A DNA stretch of 64,000 nucleotides from Acinetobacter portensis (GTDB taxonomy: Bacteria > Pseudomonadota > Gammaproteobacteria > Pseudomonadales > Moraxellaceae), in NCBI RefSeq assembly GCF_023158935.1, contig NZ_CP096120.1, positions 186,001-250,000 of the forward strand, read 5' to 3'. Every line of letters starts with the position of its first letter. Positions within the stretch are counted from its first letter, which is position 1. The notes beneath the pieces were generated by a model. It was not told where the DNA came from and ran no database searches. It was given only the letters and a program-made list of their open reading frames with translations. Shown here one piece after another: positions 26,914-36,621 of the stretch. The position numbers and the translations under genes were made by a program.

Positions 26914-26917
26914 AGTT

Positions 26918-27805
26918 TTACCAGTGCTCACCCGGGAATAAGCGAGCATATGCTTTTTGTACCCAATTTAATTTTTGATGCTGTCCTATAGAAGCACTTG
27001 AGCTTGGGAATAAGTTATAGCCAATCGACATTAATTTATTATTAATATCTGGTGCAATAGAGTAGGTGATAGAGGCTAAACGACCTAAGTTGGTCGCTAC
27101 TTTTTTCGGACGTTTAACAATTGCTGTCGCAACTAAATCTGCTGCTTGTTCTGGCGATAATGTCGGAACGTACTTGTAAATTTTAGTTGGTGCAATCATT
27201 GGGGTACGCACAAGCGGCATATACACAGAAGTAATGGCGATATTGTGCGAATGTACTTCTGCCGATAAACAACGACTAAACGCATCTAACGCAGCTTTTG
27301 AAGCAACATAAGCAGAAAAGCGAGTGGCATTTGCCAATACACCAATTGAACTGATGTTAATAATATGACCATCTCGACGTATCATCATTTGCGGTAAAAT
27401 ATTCATCACCAAACGAATAGCGCCAAAGTAATTGAGCTGCATGGTACGTTCAAAGTCATGGAAACGATCTACAGATTCATGCACTGCTCGACGAATTGAG
27501 CGACCTGCATTATTAATTAAAATATCAATATGATCGACAGAACTTAAAATTTGATTTGAAACTTCATCAATAGAATTTAAATCGTTTAAATCGCATGGGA
27601 AAACCAAAGCCTGACCGCCTTTAGCTTCAATATCATGCTTCACTTCATTTAAAGTTTCTTCGGTACGTGCAACAAGAAGTACACGTGCGCCAGCATCAGC
27701 AAGTTTATGGGCAACAGTTAAACCAATACCACTTGATGCGCCTGTAATGAGGACAGTTTTTCCATTTACTTTTTGCTTAAATGCTTTTTCTAATTTGGTG
27801 TTCAC
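26918..27805 (-). CDS. acr1: Fatty acyl-CoA reductase Acr1 (aldehyde-forming, SDR family)
   Basis: 295 residues, the same length as Acinetobacter baylyi Acr1, which I recall as very similar throughout and ending in LFPGEHW as here. It reduces fatty acyl-CoA to the fatty aldehyde for wax-ester synthesis with NADPH. SDR landmarks: TGASSGIG at 21-28, NNAG at 98-101, catalytic Ser in NISSIG, and Tyr166/Lys170 in AYVASK. The start is GTG at 27805 with AGGGAT about 10 bp upstream. It is followed by its own terminator. Identity to Acr1 is from memory, not a search, but the signature blocks are specific. Confidence 0.88.
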   Translation of the reverse strand: MNTKLEKAFKQKVNGKTVLITGASSGIGLTVAHKLADAGARVLLVARTEETLNEVKHDIEAKGGQALVFPCDLNDLNSIDEVSNQILSSVDHIDILINNAGRSIRRAVHESVDRFHDFERTMQLNYFGAIRLVMNILPQMMIRRDGHIINISSIGVLANATRFSAYVASKAALDAFSRCLSAEVHSHNIAITSVYMPLVRTPMIAPTKIYKYVPTLSPEQAADLVATAIVKRPKKVATNLGRLASITYSIAPDINNKLMSIGYNLFPSSSASIGQHQKLNWVQKAYARLFPGEHW

Positions 27806-28086
27806 AGCTTTATATCCCTGATAAAAATTGACTGAAATATTGAGGACTTCAAGGTTTCAATCGCTTATTAATAATGGCAGTTTAAAGCAATGCATAGGCT
27901 TAATGAATATCAAAAAAGCTTGTTTTTATATTCAGTTTGTCATGCTAAAGCTTAAAATGGCTTTGGGTTGGTATTTTTATATTCATTGCTCAATTATTAT
28001 TCTTAGCATGAAGCTTATGTAAAACCAATATCTTAGATGTGAAAAATCCCTTTTATTTATGCAATAAAAGGGATTTTAGCAGGAAC
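27806..28086. other. Intergenic region between acr1 and metY
   Basis: 281 bp. It holds the acr1 ribosome site and, near 28043-28077, the metY terminator. I see no further gene or repeat. Confidence 0.5.
28043..28077 (-). terminator. Terminator of metY
   Basis: 15-bp arms AAAATCCCTTTTATT and AATAAAAGGGATTTT with a 5-base loop, just past the metY stop. Confidence 0.85.
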
Positions 28087-29364
28087 TTAGACTTGAGCGA
28101 GTGCTTGTTCTAAGTCTGCAATTAAGTCATCTGCATGCTCAATACCAATAGATAAACGAACCATATCAATACTTACCCCAGCAGTTTTCAACTCTTCTTC
28201 ATTCAATTGACGATGCGTAGTTGTTGCAGGATGGCAAGCCAAACTTTTTGCATCGCCAATATTTACAAGACGTGTAAATAATTGAAGTGCATCAATAAAG
28301 CGAGTTCCGCCTGCTAAACCATCTTGAACACCAAAAGATAAAATTGCAGATGGCTTACCTTTTACATATTTTTGCGCCAATGCATGCTGTGGGTGGTCTT
28401 TTAAGCCTGCGTAATTTACCCATTTCACTTTTGGATGTGCTTTTAAATATTCAGCAACTTTTAGCGCATTTTCAGTATGGCGTTCCATACGTAAGCTTAA
28501 AGTTTCTAAACCTTGTAAAATTAAGAATACATTTTGCGGGCTAATTGCAGCACCTGTATTACGCAAAGGTACAACGCGCGCTCGTGCGATATATGCTGCT
28601 TCACCCAATGCTTCTACATAATTTACACCGTGATAGCTTGGGTCTGGTGTATTTAAAGAAGGGAAGCGCTTGGCATGTTCGCCCCAAGGGAATTTACCGC
28701 TATCGACAATAATACCGCCAATAGAATTGCCATGACCGCCAATATATTTCGTTAAGGAATGCACGACAATGTCTGCGCCAAATTCGAAAGATTTTTGCAG
28801 AACAGGTGTTGCAACAGTATTATCTACAATGACAGGCACACCATATTCATGCGCAATTTTTGAAATCTCTTCTAAATCAATGATGTTTCCAAGTGGATTA
28901 CCAATAGATTCTACAAAAACCAATTTGGTTTTTTCATCAATTAAGTTGCGTAAGCTTTCAGGTTTTTGATAATCGAAGAAGCGAACCTCAATACCTTGTT
29001 TTGGCAAAGTATGAGCAAAAAGATTGTACGTTCCACCATAAAGTGTAGAAACCGATGCAATGTTGTCGCCTGCTTCAGCAATGGTTTGAATGGCATAAGT
29101 AATGGCTGCCATACCAGAAGCTAGTGCTAATGCACCAATACCACCTTCAAGAGCAGCTACACGCTGTTCAAGCACAGCAGTAGTTGGATTCATAATGCGC
29201 GTATAAATATTACCTGAAACTTTCAAATCAAATAAATCTGCGCCATGTTGCGTATTATCAAAGGAATATGATGTGGTTTGATAAATAGGCACAGCAACAG
29301 CTTTGGTTGTAGGTTCAGGGCTGTAACCTGCATGAATTGCTAAAGTTTCATCTTTATACGTCAT
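28087..29364 (-). CDS. metY: O-acetylhomoserine aminocarboxypropyltransferase MetY
   Basis: 425 residues, a PLP-dependent enzyme of the Cys/Met metabolism family. It makes homocysteine directly from O-acetylhomoserine and sulfide. The N-terminus ETLAIHAGYSPEPTTKAVAVPIYQTTSY and the substrate loop YTRIMNPTTAVLEQRVAALEGG are typical, and the PLP lysine is in VVHSLTKYIGGHGNS. The long internal region (about 230-260, EHAKRFPSLNTPDPSYHG) separates this sulfhydrylase type from MetB-like enzymes. The ATG is at 29364. Confidence 0.93.
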   Translation of the reverse strand: MTYKDETLAIHAGYSPEPTTKAVAVPIYQTTSYSFDNTQHGADLFDLKVSGNIYTRIMNPTTAVLEQRVAALEGGIGALALASGMAAITYAIQTIAEAGDNIASVSTLYGGTYNLFAHTLPKQGIEVRFFDYQKPESLRNLIDEKTKLVFVESIGNPLGNIIDLEEISKIAHEYGVPVIVDNTVATPVLQKSFEFGADIVVHSLTKYIGGHGNSIGGIIVDSGKFPWGEHAKRFPSLNTPDPSYHGVNYVEALGEAAYIARARVVPLRNTGAAISPQNVFLILQGLETLSLRMERHTENALKVAEYLKAHPKVKWVNYAGLKDHPQHALAQKYVKGKPSAILSFGVQDGLAGGTRFIDALQLFTRLVNIGDAKSLACHPATTTHRQLNEEELKTAGVSIDMVRLSIGIEHADDLIADLEQALAQV

Positions 29365-29685
29365 TTTTATTTCATCTTCATGTGTTAATTTTGATCGATA
29401 TTAACATTTCTTTTTATGAAATAAAGCGCTTATTTATTGAAATCTTTATATTTAAAGTGAATAACGCTGAAATGTTTTCAAGTGAAAATGCACGAAATTC
29501 AGTATTTAAAAATTTGCTTAATTTATAATCGAAATGTTTTTTGCAACAAAGTGATGAAGTTGACCGAGATGCCTTATTTTTTCAGGACTTTCATCGTATA
29601 ATGGTCGATTATTTTTTCTGCTCATTTGAGTAAGGGGATAGGTTGTTGATATCTCCAGTTTGGTTTTTCTATTGAGGAGTCCTAC
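29365..29685. other. Divergent intergenic region metY/ettA
   Basis: 321 bp. A TATAAT at 29597-29602 is a fair -10 candidate for ettA, but no -35 stands at the right distance (TTGACC at 29560 is 31 bp away). GGAG at 29674-29677 is the ettA ribosome site. Nothing else is supported. Confidence 0.5.
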
Positions 29686-31347
29686 GTGGCCCAATATATT
29701 TACACGATGAACCGTGTGTCTAAAATGGTTCCGCCTAAGCGCGAAATCTTAAAAGACATCTCTTTATCATTTTTCCCGGGCGCTAAAATTGGTGTTCTTG
29801 GTTTAAACGGTGCAGGTAAATCTACCTTGCTTCGTATTATGGCTGGCGTAGATAAAGATTTCTCTGGTGAAGCTCGTGCACAACCGGGTACTAAAATCGG
29901 TTATCTAGAGCAAGAGCCGCCTTTAGATGAAACTAAAGACGTTCGTGGTAACGTTGAAGATGGTTTACGTGAACCACTTGATGCTTTAGCTCGTTTAGAC
30001 GAAGTTTTTGCTGAATATGCAGCTGAAGATGCAGACTTTGATGCACTTGCAAAAGAGCAAGAGAAGTTAGAAGCAATTATTCATGCTTGGGATGCACATA
30101 ACCTTGGCAACCAAATGGATCAAGCTGCTGCTGCGTTAAACCTTCCAGCTTGGGATGCAGACGTTAAGTTGCTTTCAGGTGGTGAACGCCGTCGTGTTGC
30201 ACTTTGCCGTTTATTGCTTTCTAAACCTGACATGTTACTTCTAGATGAACCGACGAACCATTTAGATGCATCTTCTGTATCTTGGTTAGAACGTTTCTTG
30301 AAAGACTTCCCAGGTACTATTGTTGCAATTACGCATGACCGTTATTTCTTAGATAACGTTGCTGAATGGATTCTTGAGCTTGATCGTGGCATGGGCATTC
30401 CATACCAAGGTAACTACTCTTCTTGGTTAGAGCAGAAAAATGCTCGTTTAGAACAAGAGAACAAGCAAGAAGAATCTTTTGCTAAAGCATTGAAAAAAGA
30501 ACTTGAATGGGTTCGTTCTAATGCGAAAGGTCAGCAAAAGAAAAATAAAGCACGTATGGAACGTTTCGAAGAGCTTAACTCTCGTGAATTCCAACAACGT
30601 AACGAAACTTCAGAAATCTACATTCCACCTGGTCCACGTTTAGGTAACAAGGTTGTAGAAGTTGAAGGCATCAGCAAATCGTTTGGTGATCGTACGCTTT
30701 ATAAAGATTTAACTTTCACAGTACCACCATGTGCCATTGTTGGTATCGTGGGTGAGAACGGTGCAGGTAAAACAACTTTATTCCGCATGATGACTGGCGA
30801 ACAACAACCAGATACAGGTTCTGTAGTTCTTGGTGAGTCTGTTAAAGTTGCTTATGTTGGTCAGATTCGTGACACATTAGATAATGACAAAACTGTTTGG
30901 GAAGAAGTTTCTGGCGGTTTAGATATCTTGAAGATTGGCGATTACGAAATTGCATCTCGTGCATATATCGGTCGTTTTAACTTTAAAGGTCAAGATCAGC
31001 AAAAACGTGTAGGTCAATTGTCAGGTGGTGAGCGTAACCGTTTACAACTTGCTAAAATTCTACAAATGGGTGCAAACGTAATCTTACTCGATGAACCGTC
31101 AAACGACTTGGACATTGAAACTTTACGTGCGCTTGAGGATGCAATTCTTGTATTCCCAGGTACTGTAATGGTGATTTCGCATGACCGTTGGTTCCTAGAC
31201 CGTATTGCAACGCACATCTTGTCATTTGAAGGTCAAACACCTGAATTCTTTACAGGTAACTATGCTGAATTCGAAGCATACCGTCAAAAACGTGATGGCG
31301 ATGATTTAGTTGCTAAGCGTCAAAAATATCGCAAAATTGGTAACTAA
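29686..31347 (+). CDS. ettA: Energy-dependent translational throttle protein EttA (ABC-F)
   Basis: 553 residues, a duplicated ABC-F ATPase. It binds the ribosomal E site and gates elongation according to the ATP level. First domain: Walker A GLNGAGKST, signature LSGGERRRVALCRLLL, Walker B MLLLDEPTNHLD. The linker between the domains (about 245-310, WLEQKNARLEQENKQEESFAKA) is the ribosome-contacting arm. Second domain: GENGAGKTT, LSGGERNRLQLAKIL and VILLDEPSNDLD. The C-terminus lacks a long tail, as in EttA. The start is GTG at 29686, with GAGGAG upstream. Confidence 0.95.
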   Translation: MAQYIYTMNRVSKMVPPKREILKDISLSFFPGAKIGVLGLNGAGKSTLLRIMAGVDKDFSGEARAQPGTKIGYLEQEPPLDETKDVRGNVEDGLREPLDALARLDEVFAEYAAEDADFDALAKEQEKLEAIIHAWDAHNLGNQMDQAAAALNLPAWDADVKLLSGGERRRVALCRLLLSKPDMLLLDEPTNHLDASSVSWLERFLKDFPGTIVAITHDRYFLDNVAEWILELDRGMGIPYQGNYSSWLEQKNARLEQENKQEESFAKALKKELEWVRSNAKGQQKKNKARMERFEELNSREFQQRNETSEIYIPPGPRLGNKVVEVEGISKSFGDRTLYKDLTFTVPPCAIVGIVGENGAGKTTLFRMMTGEQQPDTGSVVLGESVKVAYVGQIRDTLDNDKTVWEEVSGGLDILKIGDYEIASRAYIGRFNFKGQDQQKRVGQLSGGERNRLQLAKILQMGANVILLDEPSNDLDIETLRALEDAILVFPGTVMVISHDRWFLDRIATHILSFEGQTPEFFTGNYAEFEAYRQKRDGDDLVAKRQKYRKIGN

Positions 31348-31363
31348 GTTTTAGTTCTAATTA

Positions 31364-31393
31364 AAAAAAACCAGCCTTAGGGCTGGTTTTTTT
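31364..31393 (+). terminator. Terminator of ettA
   Basis: 13-bp arms AAAAAAACCAGCC and GGCTGGTTTTTTT with loop TTAG. Confidence 0.9.
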
Positions 31394-31502
31394 AATTAGA
31401 TTGCTTATGGGTTTACTTTATATCTAATGGATAATTAAATTTAGACATAATTATTAATTTTAAGAAAAACTATCCATATTTATACATTAAAAAAAGAACT
31501 CC

Positions 31503-32150
31503 TCAAACAGGAGATGTAATTATATCAAAAGTAAGAGCGACAGGAGTTAGTATGATGGTTTTTCCAATATTTCCTACATTTGTTTTAGTCGTATCTATTT
31601 CTTGTGTAAGGATTATAGGGTATGGTTTTGAGAATTGATGTTGAAGTTTATTAGGGTTTGTTGATTCAAAGAGTTGCCCTTTATAGTCAAAAGAACGATA
31701 TAAATGCTTTTCAATGGGATAATCTTTTATTTCAAATCCCAATGCTTGAAGTTCTGCTAATTTTTCTTTAGAAATTTGACTAACTGGATCTATATACCTA
31801 AAGCGAATATTCCCTTTGAAATTTGATTTATCGGTGAATTCGAGTTGAAGGGGAGGGGATTGTAAACTAAGTTTTTCAGCGGGAACTGATTTTAACAAAG
31901 TATGAAATGGTTCACCGCCCTCGTTAACTAAGTAAGTATATTTTTGTCCAGCAAAAACAAGACCAGAATTTTTGCCATCATTAACAGATTGACCTATTGC
32001 GATCATAGTATCTTGAGCTAAAGTTTTTGTATAAGTTATTCTAGATGTTGGATTGAAATCGTCAGCTAACCATATGCTTGCACATCCACTAAGACCAATA
32101 GAGCATGTGAGTAATAAACTAATGAATGTTCTTTTTAATATCTTATTCAT
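31503..32150 (-). CDS. Lipoprotein of unknown function
   Basis: 215 residues. Residues 1-23 are a lipoprotein signal ending in the lipobox LSGC, with Cys followed by Ala-Ser, so it should be lipid-modified and, lacking Asp at +2, sorted to the outer membrane. The rest is a globular periplasmic domain, with FAGQKYTYLVNEGGEPF near the start and a hydrophobic C-terminus ending LTFDIITSPV, which could sit against the membrane. No family was recognised. The gene stands alone. Confidence 0.75.
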   Translation of the reverse strand: MNKILKRTFISLLLTCSIGLSGCASIWLADDFNPTSRITYTKTLAQDTMIAIGQSVNDGKNSGLVFAGQKYTYLVNEGGEPFHTLLKSVPAEKLSLQSPPLQLEFTDKSNFKGNIRFRYIDPVSQISKEKLAELQALGFEIKDYPIEKHLYRSFDYKGQLFESTNPNKLQHQFSKPYPIILTQEIDTTKTNVGNIGKTIILTPVALTFDIITSPV

Positions 32151-32352
32151 ATGAAAGTCCTGTATTGTTGAATAATTTTTTAATTTATTGATAAAATTGA
32201 ATTTTATAGAGTTCTATTTTTTAAATATTTATTTTAGCACTATTTAAAACTTAAACAGATTTAGGGTATTTTTCTTGTGTTACTTGAAAATTATATTTAT
32301 AAAATAGTTGAAATACTCACATCAACATTAGTGTTGATGTGAGTAAGTTATT

Positions 32353-32694
32353 TTAGCTTTCCCACTCATGATTGCAGTCGCGGCATTTCCATCTTTTTTG
32401 CGATTGCATGAATGCTTGCATCGAAAGTTTAAAGTCTGGTAGGTCGCGGTAGAACAAGAAGCCTGCAATAACACATGCAAAGAACATTACAATTGTTGCA
32501 AGTTGTAATGTTTCACCTGCACCATTACCAAATGCCCACATCGCAATGCTAATTGAAACTAAAAGCAATAAAATTAAAATTGCAGGAATAAGAAAAACTA
32601 AACTTTTAGGCACAACAGGGCGTGCAGTTGTTTGACCAGGTTGTGTAACGGGTAAAAGTTTTGCACTTTGGCATTTTGGGCAACGGTATTGCAT
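32353..32694 (-). CDS. Zinc-ribbon membrane protein
   Basis: 113 residues. Two CxxC knuckles are split between the ends: YRCPKCQ at the N-terminus and WKCRDCNHEWES at the C-terminus. The pair would bind one zinc if brought together. Between them are two hydrophobic segments (about 30-53 and 63-82). The CxxC...CxxCxxxW pattern is that of the zinc-ribbon found in small DUF-type membrane proteins. No function is known to me. Confidence 0.7.
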   Translation of the reverse strand: MQYRCPKCQSAKLLPVTQPGQTTARPVVPKSLVFLIPAILILLLLVSISIAMWAFGNGAGETLQLATIVMFFACVIAGFLFYRDLPDFKLSMQAFMQSQKRWKCRDCNHEWES

Positions 32695-32778
32695 TACAAC
32701 TCCAAATTTTAATTTATAGGTTATTTTAATCAGAATAGCGTAGAAAGCAAAAAAGCAATTACATTAAATTTTAGGCAA

Positions 32779-32812
32779 TAAAAAACCCAAGTCATAATGC
32801 TTGGGTTTTTTA
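32779..32812 (-). terminator. Terminator of tRNA-Glu
   Basis: 13-bp arms TAAAAAACCCAAG and CTTGGGTTTTTTA, downstream of the tRNA on the minus strand. Confidence 0.85.
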
Positions 32813-32842
32813 CTAAGACCACTACAAGAATGATCTTGAATA

Positions 32843-32918
32843 TGGCGTCCCTACGGGGATTCGAACCCCGGTTACCGCCGTGAAAGGGCGATGTCCTAGG
32901 CCTCTAGACGATAGGGAC
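32843..32918 (-). tRNA. tRNA-Glu(TTC)
   Basis: 76 nt including CCA. Acceptor GTCCCTA/TAGGGAC is complete, with anticodon TTC in CTTTCAC and T-loop TTCGAAT. It stands 92 bp downstream of gltX, the synthetase that charges it, on the same strand. Confidence 0.97.
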
Positions 32919-33010
32919 AAGTGAGGCATCCAGATTCAGTGTTTAACACTGTGTCTCTGTATGGGCGCTATATTATGGATATAGCGCGTCTACGTCAACT
33001 AAAAAATCAA

Positions 33011-34519
33011 TTAAGCTTCATCAACTGCGTCATTTTTCGGCAATTTTAAGCTTTCATTGAGTTTTTCCCATATTTTTGCTTCTTTTTTGCTTGGTCCACC
33101 TACAATTTCAAGTGCATGGCGTAAACGAGCGAAGGTTAAATCTGGGCCAATTGTTACCATAGACTGCATAACTGGCGTAGAAGATGTTGAACCTGCAATT
33201 GCATTAAAGAAGGTTGGCATGAAGTCACGCAGCTTAATTTCCATTTGGTTCGCTAAATCCATAAGCGTTTGGCTTACAGTATCGTTGTTCCACGTGAATA
33301 AGCTTTCTAAGCGCCAAATCGCAAATTGTAAGCTTTGACGAACTTGCTCTTCAGTCAATTTCTTACTTTCAAATTGTTCTTTAGTCAGGGTAGGGAATTG
33401 GTTGAAGTAAAAACCTGCCCAATTTACAGCTTCAGAAAGTAAATTAATACGTGGCTGAATCGCTGCGGCAATTTCTTCTAAAGTTTTACGATCTGTTTTC
33501 CAAGCAAGCAAAGTGTCAAGCAACTCAGAAGGAGTTAAGCCTTTAATCCATTGACCGTTTAACCAATTTAATTTTTCAACATCAAAAATTGGACCACCTA
33601 AAGACACGCGTTTAATGTCAAAGTGTTCAATCATTTCCGCCAAAGTGAATTTTTCACTTTCATCAGGCATAGACCAACCCATGCGACCTAAATAGTTCAA
33701 TAGGGCTTCAGGTAATACGCCAATGTCTTTGTAGTAGTTAATTGATGTTGGGTTTTTACGTTTAGATAATTTAGATTTATCTGGGTTACGTAAAAGTGGC
33801 ATGTGGCAAAGCACAGGCATATCCCAACCAAAATATTGATAAAGCAACTGATGCTTAGGTGCAGATGGAATCCATTCTTCACCACGAATAACGTGTGTAA
33901 TTTCCATTAAATGGTCATCTACAACGTTTGCTAAATGGTAAGTTGGCAGGCCATCAGTTTTAAGGAGAATTTGCATATCAACTTGTGCCCATGGAATTTC
34001 AACTTCGCCACGGAGTAAGTCATTAAATTTACAAATACCTTCTTCTGGTACTTTCATACGAATAACATGGGGTTCGCCAGCAGCTAAACGACGCTCAACT
34101 TCTTCAGCTGTGTGTTTTAAGCCACGACCATCATAACGAGGAGATTCGCCACGCGCTTGTTGTTCAATACGCATTTGATCTAATTCTTCGCTTGTTGCGA
34201 AGCAGTAGAAAGCATGACCTTTTTCAACAAGTTCTAATGCATATTGTTTATAAATACCCATACGCTCAGATTGGCGGTATGGTGCATGTGGACCGCCAAT
34301 ATCAGGGCCTTCAGACCAATTTAGACCTAACCAACGTAGCGAATCTAAAATCATTTTTTCAGATTCAGGCGTAGAGCGAAGTTGGTCTGTATCTTCAATA
34401 CGAAGAATAAATTCACCGCCATGCTGTTTTGCAAAACATAGGTTAAACAACGCAATATAAGCAGTACCTACGTGAGGAAAGCCTGTCGGAGATGGAGCAA
34501 TACGAGTACGAACTGTCAT
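33011..34519 (-). CDS. gltX: Glutamate--tRNA ligase
   Basis: 502 residues, a class I synthetase that charges tRNA-Glu. The HIGH-like motif is HVGT at residues 16-19 in [14 protein letters not shown], and the KMSKS-like motif is SKLSKRKN. The LRIEDTDQ block is typical. C-terminal helical anticodon-binding region from about 330. On the minus strand a TATAAT at 34553-34558 lies about 40 bp upstream of the start and is a fair -10. The tRNA-Glu it charges is encoded just downstream. Confidence 0.96.
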   Translation of the reverse strand: MTVRTRIAPSPTGFPHVGTAYIALFNLCFAKQHGGEFILRIEDTDQLRSTPESEKMILDSLRWLGLNWSEGPDIGGPHAPYRQSERMGIYKQYALELVEKGHAFYCFATSEELDQMRIEQQARGESPRYDGRGLKHTAEEVERRLAAGEPHVIRMKVPEEGICKFNDLLRGEVEIPWAQVDMQILLKTDGLPTYHLANVVDDHLMEITHVIRGEEWIPSAPKHQLLYQYFGWDMPVLCHMPLLRNPDKSKLSKRKNPTSINYYKDIGVLPEALLNYLGRMGWSMPDESEKFTLAEMIEHFDIKRVSLGGPIFDVEKLNWLNGQWIKGLTPSELLDTLLAWKTDRKTLEEIAAAIQPRINLLSEAVNWAGFYFNQFPTLTKEQFESKKLTEEQVRQSLQFAIWRLESLFTWNNDTVSQTLMDLANQMEIKLRDFMPTFFNAIAGSTSSTPVMQSMVTIGPDLTFARLRHALEIVGGPSKKEAKIWEKLNESLKLPKNDAVDEA

Positions 34520-34562
34520 AACTAGATATTATTCAGAATGCAAATTGGAACTATTATAACGA

Positions 34563-34647
34563 AAAAGCCTAACTACTTTTATGTTTAATTTGGCATAAAG
34601 TAATTAGGCTTTTATTTGTCACTTAACAGGGGATGTTAAGTGACAAA
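34563..34647 (-). terminator. Double hairpin after the small exported-protein gene
   Basis: Two successive inverted repeats follow the stop at 34650. The first is 34615-34647, with perfect 14-bp arms TTTGTCACTTAACA/TGTTAAGTGACAAA and a GGGGA loop. The second, 34563-34613, has a 20-bp stem with one mismatch and a bulge and ends in GGCTTTTTCG on the minus strand. The second is the likely terminator and overlaps the gltX promoter region. Confidence 0.7.
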
Positions 34648-34649
34648 GA

Positions 34650-34952
34650 TTATGAATTGTCTTGAGTGAATATAGATTGAATGAAACGTGAAAAGCGTTC
34701 ATTTTGAGAAGCAAGGAAACTCTGAGAAGGCGCTGAATTAATTTGTGCGAGTACTTTTAAATCGACTTCAGAATTAAATTTACGGTCATTTTTTTGTTGT
34801 TTCAATGCTTTTTCAATAGGTGACATTTTACTAACAACATTAGCTGTTGTTTTTGTGTCTGTTGTGCTTTTAATTGTGGTTGCAAAACTTACTTGAGAAA
34901 AAGCAATTAATCCTATGCTTAAGCAAAAAGCTTTAAATAAATTTTTGATCAT
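34650..34952 (-). CDS. Small exported protein of unknown function
   Basis: 100 residues from the ATG at 34952. Residues 1-24 (MIKNLFKAFCLSIGLIAFSQ...FA) form a signal peptide cleaved before TTIKS. The mature part is polar, rich in Lys, Thr, Ser and Gln, with no membrane segment or known domain. The same frame could start at TTG 34958, which overlaps the ribosome-site area, so I prefer the ATG. Alone, with a double hairpin downstream. Periplasmic location is inferred from the signal. Confidence 0.6.
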   Translation of the reverse strand: MIKNLFKAFCLSIGLIAFSQVSFATTIKSTTDTKTTANVVSKMSPIEKALKQQKNDRKFNSEVDLKVLAQINSAPSQSFLASQNERFSRFIQSIFTQDNS

Positions 34953-35361
34953 TTCCAAATATCCCCTATTTTGGTTTTGAACAATCTAAATGAACTGTTA
35001 TAAACATCGTGTTTTTTGTATTTCAGGTGTTTATTTAATCATATCTTGTATGATAAATGTAGACCTGTGTCACAATTGTTACAAAAAAGATATATTTCAT
35101 TTGAAATTTACTGGTTTAAGTAATTCTATCTAGCAAAAAACACTTAACGTTTTATCAAATGACCATGTAGAGAACATGAAGATTTTAGTTATAGCATTCC
35201 ATTTGTTTGTTTTTAAATCTAAAAAAATGAAAAATATATAAAGTTATTGGATATCTTTAAAGCTGAATAGTAATTAAAAACATTATATAACTATATGATT
35301 GTTTGATTCTTTTTTGAAACTTATGATGTTTTTGATAATTAAACCTTTAAATGAGTCGAAA
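34953..35361. other. AT-rich intergenic region upstream of sbp copy 1
   Basis: 409 bp. It presumably carries the divergent promoters of the small exported protein and the first sbp copy. I see no repeat or RNA gene in it. Confidence 0.5.
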
Positions 35362-36362
35362 ATGAAAAAAATAATCGCATCGAGTGTATTGGCAATATTA
35401 AGTGGCTTTGCTACGCATCATGTTGCTGCAAAAGATTTCCTTAATGTTTCTTATGATCCTACACGTGAATTTTACCAAGAATATAATAAAGAATTTGGTG
35501 AATATTGGAAGAAACAAACCAATCAAACTGTTAATTTTAAGCAGTCACAAGGTGGTTCTGGTAAACAAGCTAGATCTGTTATTGAAGGCTTGCAAGCAGA
35601 TGTTGTGACCTTGGCTTTGGCAAATGATATTGAGGAAATTGTAAATGCAGGTCTAATTAAGAAGGATTGGCAAAAACAATTTCCAAATAATTCAGCACCG
35701 TATACATCGACCATTGTCTTTTTGGTTAGAAAAGGAAATCCGAAAGGAATTAAGGATTGGAATGATTTAACTAAATCGGGCGTAGAAATTATTACTCCAA
35801 ACCCTAAAACAGGCGGTGCGCCACGGTGGATTTATTTGTCTGCTTGGGGATATGCACTTAAACAGCCAAATGGTAATGATGCAAAAGCAAAAGAATTGGT
35901 TAAAAAGCTTTACAAAATGTGAAAGTTTTAGATTCTGGAGCGCGTGGTTCATTAACTACTTTTGCTGAACGAGGTATAGGTGATGTTTTACTTTCTTGGG
36001 AAAATGAAGCCTTACTTGCAACTCAAGGACCAGATAAAGATAAATACCAAATTGTTTATCCATCTATTTCAATTTTGGCGGAACCTTCTGTTGCGATTGT
36101 AGATAAAAATGTAGATAGAAGTGGTAATAGAAACTTAGCAAAAGGCTATTTAAATTATTTATATTCACCTAAAGGGCAAGAATTGGCAGCAAAAAATAAC
36201 TTCCGTCCGCGTAATGCTCAAGTTGCTGCAAAATACGCAAATAAGTTTCCAAAAGTACAAACTTTTACCATTGGAAATGTTTTTGGTGGATGGGAAAAAG
36301 CACAAAAAACACATTTTGTGAATGGTGCAATCTTTGACCAAATTTATACAGATAAAAAATAA
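35362..36362 (+). pseudogene. Sulfate-binding protein, copy 1, broken by a one-base frameshift
   Basis: An ABC transporter periplasmic sulfate-binding protein with a signal peptide ([18 protein letters not shown]... up to AKDFLN). Its reading frame is open to LVKKLYKM and stops at 35920-35922. The following frame (from 35919) continues [25 protein letters not shown]... to DQIYTDKK. The intact copy at 36622 reads MYHNVKVMDSAARAS at this place. One additional A in the AAAA run at 35914-35917 would give [15 protein letters not shown] and one frame of about 333 residues. So it is a recent pseudogene or an assembly error. The two copies are similar throughout. Confidence 0.85.
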
Positions 36363-36400
36363 TTTTAATTTTTAAGATGCTTTAAATTTATATTGAAACG

Positions 36401-36432
36401 AAAAAGCGGATAAGACTCTTATTCGTTTTTTT
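36401..36432 (+). terminator. Terminator between the two sbp copies
   Basis: Stem CGGATAAGA/TCTTATTCG (with G-T) preceded by A and followed by seven T, so the two sbp genes appear to be separate transcription units. Confidence 0.7.
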
Positions 36433-36621
36433 GCATAAGAAATGCATAAAATTATATAAAACTGGAATATAGATGCTGTTTATGTTCTTTTTAAATTAAA
36501 AACAATGAATTAAGTAAAAGATTGGAAAGGTGATAAGCAAATGAAAGAAATTATCTGAATTGCGATTTATGAAATTACTTCATATAGTTAGCATCATTAT
36601 AGATAACTATGTTTTTGTATT

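Noticed and set aside
29560..29602. TTGACC and TATAAT as an ettA promoter
   Set aside because: The 31-bp spacing is too long for a sigma-70 promoter. Only the -10 is plausible.
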